Origin: an uncultured Prevotellaceae bacterium
GTDB taxonomy: Bacteria > Bacteroidota > Bacteroidia > Bacteroidales > Bacteroidaceae
Direction of reading: 5' to 3'
Assembly: GCA_946539635.1 (NCBI GenBank)
Contig: CAMNHS010000033.1
Coordinates: 1-11,921 of the forward strand
DNA length: 11,921 nucleotides
The notes beneath the pieces were generated by a model. It was not told the DNA's origin, searched no databases, and saw nothing but the letters and a program-made list of their open reading frames with translations. Shown piece by piece: positions 6,133-11,921 of this stretch (position 1 is the first letter of the stretch; every line of letters begins with the position of its first letter). Position numbers and translations under genes: made by a program.

Positions 6133-6882
6133 ATGGAAAGAAAAGTTGTTATAGAATTAGACAATGTGCGTCGTGAGTTCAAGGTGGGCTCTGAGGTCGT
6201 AAAGGCTTTACGTGGCGTTTCCTTCAAGATTTACGAGGGCGAATTTGTTACCATCATGGGAACTTCCGGCTCTGGTAAATCAACGCTTCTCAATCAGCTT
6301 GGCTGCCTCGATACTCCTACCTCTGGCGAGTATTATCTCGATGGCGTCAGCGTCAGGAAGATGTCCAAGAGTCAGCGTGCCCGACTGCGCAACAGGAAGA
6401 TAGGTTTTGTGTTCCAGAACTATAACCTTCTCGCCAAGACTACCTCTATCGAAAATGTAGAGTTGCCCCTCATGTACAATAGCGAGTACAGCGCTTCGCA
6501 GCGTCGTGAGGCAGCCATCAAGGCACTCAATGAAGTAGGTCTCGGAGACAGACTTTACCATAAGAGCAATCAGATGTCAGGTGGTCAGATGCAGCGTGTG
6601 GCTATAGCAAGAGCACTCGTCAACAATCCTGCTGTTATCCTTGCCGATGAGGCAACGGGAAACCTTGATACTCGCACATCTTTCGAGATGCTGGTACTCT
6701 TCCAGAAACTCCACTCGATGGGACGCACCATAATCTTCGTAACCCATAATCCTGACATAGCACATTATTCTTCAAGAAACATTATGCTCAGGGATGGCAA
6801 GATACGCGAAGATGTGGAGAATGACAATATATTATCTGCTGCGGAGGCGTTAGCGCAACTCCCGGCACCACAAGACGATTAG
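6133..6882 (+). CDS. MacB/LolD-type ABC transporter ATP-binding protein
   Basis: The 249-residue cytoplasmic ATPase should dimerise and drive the FtsX-type permease encoded next. All nucleotide-binding motifs are intact: Walker A GTSGSGKST (43-51), Q-loop FVFQNYNLL (93-100, Gln95), signature MSGGQMQR (148-155; Met replaces the usual Leu), Walker B VILADEATG (168-176, catalytic Glu173), D-loop GNLD and H-loop THN (His205). The conserved VRREFKVGSEVVKALRGVSF opening and GDV/GLGDR spacing fit the MacB/LolD/FtsE subfamily. In Escherichia coli MacB the ATPase and permease are one polypeptide; here they are two. AAAGG lies a few bases before the ATG at 6133, one of the better ribosome-binding sites in the window. 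Twelve nucleotides separate the stop from the permease start. The C-terminal tail (about 230-249) is variable and acidic. Confidence 0.95.
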   Translation: MERKVVIELDNVRREFKVGSEVVKALRGVSFKIYEGEFVTIMGTSGSGKSTLLNQLGCLDTPTSGEYYLDGVSVRKMSKSQRARLRNRKIGFVFQNYNLLAKTTSIENVELPLMYNSEYSASQRREAAIKALNEVGLGDRLYHKSNQMSGGQMQRVAIARALVNNPAVILADEATGNLDTRTSFEMLVLFQKLHSMGRTIIFVTHNPDIAHYSSRNIMLRDGKIREDVENDNILSAAEALAQLPAPQDD

Positions 6883-6894
6883 TGTTTATTACAG

Positions 6895-8118
6895 ATGAAT
6901 TTCGTAAACTTACTGAAGGTGGCCATCAAGGCCATTGCAAATAATAAGTTCCGCTCTTTCCTCTCGATGCTGGGTATCATCATCGGCGTTGCTGCCGTAA
7001 TAGTGATGATGTCCATCGGTCAGGGTTCCAAGGAGTCTATCCGCCAGAATATCTCGCAGATGGGCTCAAACATCATTATGATACGTCCTGGTGCCGACAG
7101 AGGTCCTGGTGGCGTGCGTCAAGATCCCTCTGCTATGCAGACACTAAAGCAAGATGACTATGAGAAGATAAAGGAAGAAGCGAAATACTGCACCTACGTA
7201 TCGCCAGAAGTAACCTCTGCAGGACAGATTATCAACGGCAACAATAACAGCAGTACCACCATGTACGGTGAGAGTACGGAATACTTTGATATCAAGCAAT
7301 GGGAGATATCGAGTGGTTCTGCTTTTACAGATGAAGACATCAAGAAGGCAGCCAAGGTGTGTGTGATAGGTAAGACTGTTGTTGATGAACTATTCCCTTC
7401 AGGTCAGGATCCTATTGGCAAGATGGTGCGTTTCAAGAGCATTCCTTTCAGGGTTATTGGTGTGCTGAAGAGTAAGGGCTACAACTCCTTCGGTATGGAC
7501 CAGGATAACCTTTGCATCACTCCATATACTACTGTTATGAAACGTCTCACTGCTCAGACGTGGTTCTCAAGCATCAACTGCTCTGCTATTACAGAAGAGA
7601 TGACAGATGATGCCATAAAGGAATTGACAGCAATCCTCCGAGAGCAGCATAAGATTAAGGAAGGTGGTGAAGACGATTTTACCATTCGTTCTCAGCAAGA
7701 GATAATGGAGACAATGTCCTCTACTATGGATACCGTCACCCTCATCCTTGTTGTGGCAGCAGCCTTCTCACTTCTCGTTGCTGGTATTGGTATTATGAAT
7801 ATCATGCTTGTGTCAGTAACAGAACGCACCAAGGAGATTGGTTTGCGTATGTCAGTGGGAGCACGAGGCATCGATATCTCAAATCAGTTCCTAATTGAAT
7901 CAATAATAATATCAGTTACAGGAGGAGTCCTCGGCATTGGGCTTGGAACACTACTCTCTACTGGCGCCAACCTGCTGTTCGGCCTGCCAACAAGCATTCC
8001 GATGTGGTCTATTGTGGTGTCGTTTATCGTCTGCACAATCATTGGTATTGGCTTTGGTTACTTCCCGGCACAAAAGGCAGCACGTCTGGATCCTATTGAA
8101 GCAATAAGATATGAATAA
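6895..8118 (+). CDS. MacB-type ABC transporter permease (MacB_PCD plus FtsX domains)
   Basis: The 407-residue inner-membrane protein has the four-helix MacB/FtsX topology. TM1 is at about 22-40 (FLSMLGIIIGVAAVIVMMS) and follows the typical AIANNKFRSFL opening. A large periplasmic domain (about 45-275) is the site that should contact the adaptor and substrate. TM2 (about 281-306), TM3 (about 332-360) and TM4 (about 371-390) form the FtsX domain. Between TM2 and TM3 is the coupling segment SVTERTKEIGLRMSVGARG, which docks on the ATPase, and the protein ends with the family signature PAQKAARLDPIEAIRYE. Type VII (MacB-like) transporters act by mechanotransmission, moving substrates from periplasm to outside rather than across the inner membrane; that role is inferred from family and from the tolC-macA neighbours. 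Substrates could be antimicrobials, peptides or lipids. The 3' end overlaps the next gene by eight bases. Confidence 0.95.
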   Translation: MNFVNLLKVAIKAIANNKFRSFLSMLGIIIGVAAVIVMMSIGQGSKESIRQNISQMGSNIIMIRPGADRGPGGVRQDPSAMQTLKQDDYEKIKEEAKYCTYVSPEVTSAGQIINGNNNSSTTMYGESTEYFDIKQWEISSGSAFTDEDIKKAAKVCVIGKTVVDELFPSGQDPIGKMVRFKSIPFRVIGVLKSKGYNSFGMDQDNLCITPYTTVMKRLTAQTWFSSINCSAITEEMTDDAIKELTAILREQHKIKEGGEDDFTIRSQQEIMETMSSTMDTVTLILVVAAAFSLLVAGIGIMNIMLVSVTERTKEIGLRMSVGARGIDISNQFLIESIIISVTGGVLGIGLGTLLSTGANLLFGLPTSIPMWSIVVSFIVCTIIGIGFGYFPAQKAARLDPIEAIRYE

Positions 8119-10714
8119 TGTAAATAAGATAAAAAGATTGTATTTTCTCAGAGGCTTTGTGGTGAGCCTCTTGATTATGATAATGTCTGTACCGGCACTG
8201 GCGCAGACGGTAAGGGGGGTCGTAATCGATGCAGAAACTGGTGACAGCTTGTCCTATGTCAGCGTGAAATATAAGGGTAGTCATGTCTCAACTATCACAG
8301 ACGGGTGGGGACGCTTCTCTATTGCCCGCCATAAGGGAATGTATATCAATTTCACCTCTGTCGGGTATAAGTCAAAGAGTGTATATATCAGCGACAAGAA
8401 TAATAATATTGTTGTAAAGCTGAAGCCTGCAACGAATGACCTTAGCGAGGTTGTTGTGAAGTCAAAGAGCTCGCGCTATTCCCGAAAGGAGAATCCTGCT
8501 GTAGAACTTATGCGTCGTGTTATTGCAAAGAAGCAGCAGACAAAACTTGAGAACAAAGACTTCTATCAGTATCGCAATTACGAACGTCTTACCATTGCTC
8601 TTAATGATATCTCTCAGGCGACTCTCGACTCTGGTTCTTATTCCCGAAAGCCTTGGCTGAAGGAGCAGGTGGAGAAAAGCCCATATACAGGAAAGAATGT
8701 GCTTCCTGTCATCACGACAGAAAAGATATTCCATAAGTACTATCGCAAAGCCCCCAAGAAGGAACGTATCTATGTCGATGCGGAACATAGCACAGGTGTC
8801 AATGACCTCATTGAGACAGGTGATATCTTCACCAAGATGGCTGCCGACGTATTTACTGAAGTAGATATATACGATGATCAGGTTCGCCTGCTGCAATATC
8901 CCTTCACCTCGCCAATAGGTAGGGATGCCATCAGTTTCTATCGCTTCTATATCGTCGATACTCTCGACGTTAAGGGTGACTCTTGCATACAAGTCAGTTT
9001 CCTTCCTAATAACCAGCAGGACTTCGGTTTCCGAGGTGACCTGTGGATTATCAAAGACTCTACGCTTCATGTCAAGAAGGTACACCTGAGCATTCCGAAA
9101 CGCTCGGATGTCAACTTTGTCCATAATATGGCTATCGACCAAGAGTATCTGAAACTCCCTTCCGGCGATTGGGTTCTCAATATCAATGATATGCTTGTAG
9201 AACTTGCTTTGGTTGGAGAGAGGACAGGTGACTTCCAAATTACCCGAACATCACGACGCAACGACTACTCCTTTGAACCTATCGAAGAGAAAATCTTCAG
9301 GGGAAAGGCTTTGGAGAAACGCGACCCGTATAGCGAGATGCGCGACAAGGAATACTGGGAAGACAACCGCGAGGTGGCTCTCACCAGCGGCGAGGAAGGC
9401 ATGGATAAATTTATCAGGGGAATGAAGAGTACCAAGGGTTTCGGATGGCTTCTTGTAGGCTTCAAAGCCATATTGGAAAACTATATAGAGACAACCAAGG
9501 ATCCTAACCCAAGTAAGTTTGATATCGGACCTGTCAATTCTATGCTTTCTACGAACAGCATTGACGGCTTCCGTTTCCGTTTGTCAGGACAGACGACAGG
9601 TAACCTCAACCACCATATCTTCCTGAAGGGATATATTGCACACGGCTTCAAAACCAACAACAATTACTACGGCGCTACAGTCACCTATTCCTTCAACAAG
9701 AAGCAATACACTCCTGACGAATTCCCGCGTCGCAATATCTCCTTCACCAGCACGTATGATATCTGTTCTCCGTCAGATAAGTTCCTTAACGTTGATAAAG
9801 ATAATGTCTTCGCCTCTATTCGTTGGAGTAAGGTGATGAATATGGCATACTATAAACGCCAAACCCTTGACTTCGAGCGCGAAGAAGATTGGGGCTTTGC
9901 CATCTCTGGCGGTGCACGTGTAGAACATCAGGAAGCAGCGGGCGACCTGTTCTTCAAGAAATTCAGCGAGCCAAACTTTGTCGTTACCGAAAACGACAGA
10001 GGCTCTTTCCGCTTTACGGAACTCTATCTGCAACTCAGTTATTCCCCTGGGCAGACTTATATCAACTCAAAGCAGAAACGCAGTCCTGCAAACCGCGACT
10101 CTCCAATATTCAAACTCAAGCATACGATGGGTGTCAAGGGCCTCCTTGGAGGACAGTATAATTACCACGTTACCGAGGCCAGCATCTATTATCGTCAATG
10201 GCTGAAGTCGTGGGGTAAGATGGACTTTTATCTCAAAGGCGGAAGACAATGGAGTCAGGTACCGTTCCCATTGCTTATAGCTCCTGCTGCCAATATCTCT
10301 TATATATGGCAGCGTGAGACCTTTGAGTTGATAAACAACATGGAGTTCCTAAATGATAAGTATGTCTCCCTGATGATGGAGTGGGACTTGAACGGTAAGA
10401 TATTCAACCGCATACCAATCCTTAAGGAGTTACAATGGCGTGAGCTCATCGGCTTCAATGTCCTCTATGGCGGACTGTCCGACAAGAACAACCCTGCTGA
10501 GGCAGTCGCACGAGGCATAGATATAAGTGGATTGATGGAATTCCCCGAAAGAGCATACGTCATGAATACCCATGTGCCATATTGCGAATTGCGCGTTGGT
10601 ATCCATAATATCTTTAAGTTGTTACAGATAGAATACGTACATCGCTTCAACTATCTCAACTTGCCGACAGCCTCCAAGAACGGCGTCCGCTTCGGCTTTA
10701 GGTTGACGTTCTAA
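8111..10714 (+). CDS. DUF5686 outer-membrane protein with N-terminal carboxypeptidase-regulatory-like domain
   Basis: The 867-residue protein is probably exported to the outer membrane. A signal peptide covers about residues 1-32 (basic NKIKRLYFLRG, core FVVSLLIMIMSVP, cleavage near ALAQ). Residues about 33-107 (TVRGVVIDAETGDSLSYVSVKYKG through VVKLKP) are a CarboxypepD_reg-like beta-sandwich, common at the N-terminus of Bacteroidota outer-membrane proteins. The rest, from about LSEVVVKSKSSRYSRKENPAVELMRRVIAKK, matches my recollection of DUF5686. Its C-terminal part is rich in alternating beta-strands and ends NGVRFGFRLTF with a terminal Phe, as barrel proteins do. No TonB plug or TonB box is evident, so it is not a typical SusC. 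The start ATG lies inside the permease gene (ATGAATAATG overlap), and the tandem stop TAATAG is followed at once by the terminator. Its biochemical role is unknown; operon membership suggests a link to the exporter. Confidence 0.85.
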   Translation: MNNVNKIKRLYFLRGFVVSLLIMIMSVPALAQTVRGVVIDAETGDSLSYVSVKYKGSHVSTITDGWGRFSIARHKGMYINFTSVGYKSKSVYISDKNNNIVVKLKPATNDLSEVVVKSKSSRYSRKENPAVELMRRVIAKKQQTKLENKDFYQYRNYERLTIALNDISQATLDSGSYSRKPWLKEQVEKSPYTGKNVLPVITTEKIFHKYYRKAPKKERIYVDAEHSTGVNDLIETGDIFTKMAADVFTEVDIYDDQVRLLQYPFTSPIGRDAISFYRFYIVDTLDVKGDSCIQVSFLPNNQQDFGFRGDLWIIKDSTLHVKKVHLSIPKRSDVNFVHNMAIDQEYLKLPSGDWVLNINDMLVELALVGERTGDFQITRTSRRNDYSFEPIEEKIFRGKALEKRDPYSEMRDKEYWEDNREVALTSGEEGMDKFIRGMKSTKGFGWLLVGFKAILENYIETTKDPNPSKFDIGPVNSMLSTNSIDGFRFRLSGQTTGNLNHHIFLKGYIAHGFKTNNNYYGATVTYSFNKKQYTPDEFPRRNISFTSTYDICSPSDKFLNVDKDNVFASIRWSKVMNMAYYKRQTLDFEREEDWGFAISGGARVEHQEAAGDLFFKKFSEPNFVVTENDRGSFRFTELYLQLSYSPGQTYINSKQKRSPANRDSPIFKLKHTMGVKGLLGGQYNYHVTEASIYYRQWLKSWGKMDFYLKGGRQWSQVPFPLLIAPAANISYIWQRETFELINNMEFLNDKYVSLMMEWDLNGKIFNRIPILKELQWRELIGFNVLYGGLSDKNNPAEAVARGIDISGLMEFPERAYVMNTHVPYCELRVGIHNIFKLLQIEYVHRFNYLNLPTASKNGVRFGFRLTF

Positions 10715-10717
10715 TAG

Positions 10718-10754
10718 AAAAGCGTGGTATGCTCGATGCACACCACGCTTTTTT
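10718..10754 (+). terminator. Intrinsic terminator of the efflux operon, probably bidirectional
   Basis: The arms AAAAGCGTGGT (10718-10728) and ACCACGCTTTT (10742-10752) are perfectly complementary. An inner TGC/GCA pairing extends the stem, and the 3' side runs into TTTTTT before CGG. It begins four bases after the operon's last stop codon. The A-run on the left arm gives a short U-tract on the minus strand, so it could also stop convergent transcription from pfkA. Confidence 0.88.
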
Positions 10755-10771
10755 CGGTCAAAGGTCAAAAG

Positions 10772-10804
10772 TTCCTCCCCTAACTGGGGGAGGTTGGGAG
10801 GGGG
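10772..10804. repeat. G/C-skewed hairpin repeat abutting the pfkA stop codon
   Basis: CCTCCCC (10774-10780) and GGGGAGG (10787-10793) form a perfect seven-base stem around TAACTG, followed by TTGGGAGGGGG. The composition is very different from the flanks. It resembles a short intergenic repeat that I recall being dispersed in Bacteroidota genomes; this could not be verified here. On the minus strand it directly follows the pfkA stop and could help terminate that transcript. Confidence 0.55.
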
Positions 10805-11782
10805 CTAAATGCTCAGTTCGTCCAGCACATCGATGAGGCGTTTGTCGAAGCGTTTGTCTGTGCGGATGCACTCGCTGAACGGTACTAACACTGCATCGCC
10901 GTTACAATAGCCTACCATTACGTTGCGCACTCCCTGCATGAGAGCGTCTATTGCTGCAACACCCATGCAGCTGGCAAGAATGCGGTCAAGAGCCGATGGG
11001 GAACCGCCACGCTGCAGGTGTCCCAAGATAGAAACTCGCACGTCGAATTCGGGAAATTCCTTCTTTACGCGGTCGGCATAGTATAGTGCACCGCATTTGG
11101 GGCTTTCGGAAACGATGACGATGCACGATTTCTTCGACTTACGTATACCGCGACTCATGAAGGCAGCCAGCTGGTCCACGTCCGTTGTCTCCTCTGGTAC
11201 TATCGCTGCCTCTGCACCGCTGGCGATGGCACAGTTCTGGGCAAGGAAACCGGCGTCGCGTCCCATTACCTCTACGAAGAAGATGCGCTCGTGAGAGTTG
11301 GCGGTATCGCGGATTCTATCGACACACTCCACGATGGTGTTCATCGTAGTGTCGTAGCCTATTGTGAAGTCGGTACCATAGAGGTCGTTGTCGATGGTGC
11401 CAGGCAGACCGACTACAGGGAAGTCAAATTCTGTGCCGAAGTTCCATGCGCCGGTGAGGGAGCCGTTGCCACCTATGACCACAAGTGCGTCGATGCCTTC
11501 CTTCTGACAGGTCTCGTAAGCCTTCTGCCTGCCCTCCGGAGTCATAAATTCCTTACTGCGTGCAGACTTCAGTATGGTGCCGCCTCTGGTAATGATGCCG
11601 CTGACATCTTCTGTGGTGAATTCCTTTATCTCGTCCTTGATGAGGCCGTCATAGCCCCTGTAGATGCCTTTGACTTTTAAACCGTTGTAGATACCGGAGC
11701 GAGTCAGAGCCCTTATGGCTGCATTCATGCCAGGCGCATCGCCTCCTGATGTGAGAATGCCGATTGTCTTGATTTTACCCAT
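10805..11782 (-). CDS. pfkA: ATP-dependent 6-phosphofructokinase
   Basis: The 325-residue cytoplasmic enzyme phosphorylates fructose 6-phosphate to fructose 1,6-bisphosphate, the committed step of glycolysis. Its length matches bacterial PfkA (about 320). Visible motifs in order: [14 protein letters not shown] (11-24), [10 protein letters not shown] (67-76), GGNGS (104-108), PGTIDND (127-133, catalytic base Asp131), VMGRDAGF (172-179) and [16 protein letters not shown] (252-267), which carries His/Arg sugar-phosphate contacts. Gly107 and Gly128, where PPi-dependent enzymes have Asp and Lys, indicate ATP rather than pyrophosphate as donor. One oddity is Asn106 in place of the Asp of GGDGS (E. 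coli Asp103, magnesium-linked). I recall the same Asn in other Bacteroidota enzymes, so it is probably a lineage trait. The gene converges on the efflux operon and has its own promoter. The ATG at 11782 matches the family N-terminus. Confidence 0.96.
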   Translation of the reverse strand: MGKIKTIGILTSGGDAPGMNAAIRALTRSGIYNGLKVKGIYRGYDGLIKDEIKEFTTEDVSGIITRGGTILKSARSKEFMTPEGRQKAYETCQKEGIDALVVIGGNGSLTGAWNFGTEFDFPVVGLPGTIDNDLYGTDFTIGYDTTMNTIVECVDRIRDTANSHERIFFVEVMGRDAGFLAQNCAIASGAEAAIVPEETTDVDQLAAFMSRGIRKSKKSCIVIVSESPKCGALYYADRVKKEFPEFDVRVSILGHLQRGGSPSALDRILASCMGVAAIDALMQGVRNVMVGYCNGDAVLVPFSECIRTDKRFDKRLIDVLDELSI

Positions 11783-11783
11783 A

Positions 11784-11814
11784 GTTTATATTGTTTATAT
11801 TGTTTATATTGTTT
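11784..11814 (-). repeat. 9-bp tandem repeat in the pfkA leader
   Basis: Three exact copies of a 9-bp unit (GTTTATATT on the plus strand; AATATAAAC on the mRNA side) occupy 11784-11810, with a fourth partial copy (GTTT) at 11811-11814. They fill most of the roughly 36-nt predicted 5' leader, ending one base before the ATG. There is no Shine-Dalgarno sequence. The unstructured A/U-rich leader may itself serve as the ribosome-recruiting element, and copy number could vary by slippage. Confidence 0.9.
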
Positions 11815-11823
11815 TTAGTGCTG

Positions 11824-11854
11824 CAAAAGTAGCATTTTTATTTTAAAGTACAAA
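11824..11854 (-). promoter_or_regulatory. Promoter of pfkA
   Basis: On the minus strand TTTG (11854-11851), a 19-bp spacer and TACTTTTG (11831-11824) match both Bacteroidota promoter boxes. The -7 box ends 41 nt before the ATG. The remaining 67 nt to the right edge are a T-run and a G-rich tract with no gene that I can recognise. Confidence 0.75.
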
Positions 11855-11921
11855 GAAATTCCGCTTTTTTTTAGACCGCCCTACCATTTTCTTCGCCGGA
11901 AGGGGTGGGGGGATAGAAAGT

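Noticed and set aside
8462..9238. Minus-strand open frame of 258 residues
   Set aside because: It is fully antisense to the DUF5686 gene, whose family match and signal peptide are clear. The frame shows no recognisable motif.
10786..10804. G-quadruplex near the operon end
   Set aside because: There are three G-runs of three or more plus one GG. This does not make four clean tracts, and the hairpin explains the symmetry better.
11291..11680. Plus-strand open frame of 129 residues
   Set aside because: It is antisense to pfkA, which carries complete phosphofructokinase motifs.
11865..11921. Terminator or start of another gene at the right edge
   Set aside because: There is a T-run and a G-rich stretch, but no complete stem next to the T-run and no convincing start codon with coding sequence.

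Overview
The window looks like a chromosomal segment from a member of the Bacteroidota, most likely Prevotellaceae. Five gene starts are preceded by the TAnnTTTG -7 box typical of this phylum, three of them with a TTTG -33 box 19-22 bp upstream. Shine-Dalgarno sites are poor or absent. The gene content also fits: a DUF5686 outer-membrane protein with a carboxypeptidase-regulatory-like domain, separately encoded MacB-type ATPase and permease, and a short second Rel/SpoT paralogue. The genus is an inference.

Layout. (1) Minus strand, 1-3271, reading right to left: fau (5-formyltetrahydrofolate cyclo-ligase, compact), a Rel/SpoT-family protein with an intact (p)ppGpp hydrolase site and an eroded synthetase site, an ECF-type sigma factor, and the first 18 codons of a BadF/N-acetylglucosamine-kinase-like ATPase that runs off the left edge. 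The first three each have their own candidate promoter. The one for the Rel/SpoT gene lies so close to the ATG that its mRNA should be leaderless. (2) 3272-3618, a divergent intergenic region holding the fau promoter, a symmetric array of four 21-bp palindromic repeats inside a larger inverted repeat, a 14-bp perfect palindrome, and the promoter of the plus-strand operon. (3) Plus strand, 3619-10714, a tightly packed five-gene operon: TolC-like outer-membrane factor, MacA-like periplasmic adaptor, MacB-type ATPase, MacB-type FtsX permease and a DUF5686 outer-membrane protein. It ends at a strong hairpin terminator. (4) Minus strand, 10805-11782, pfkA (ATP-dependent 6-phosphofructokinase), convergent with the operon, with a clear promoter and a 9-bp tandem repeat in its leader.

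How the genes fit together. The plus-strand operon makes a complete tripartite ABC export machine (inner-membrane permease plus ATPase, periplasmic adaptor, outer-membrane channel) with an extra outer-membrane protein added through an overlapping start codon. The minus-strand cluster is regulatory and housekeeping: alarmone turnover, a sigma factor, folate salvage and glycolysis. I see no mobile element, CRISPR array, rRNA, tRNA or phage gene. I see no clear sign of a wholly new multi-gene system. The most unusual items are the hydrolase-only Rel/SpoT paralogue with its leaderless promoter, the palindromic repeat array, the DUF5686 gene fused into an efflux operon, and the shortened fau.
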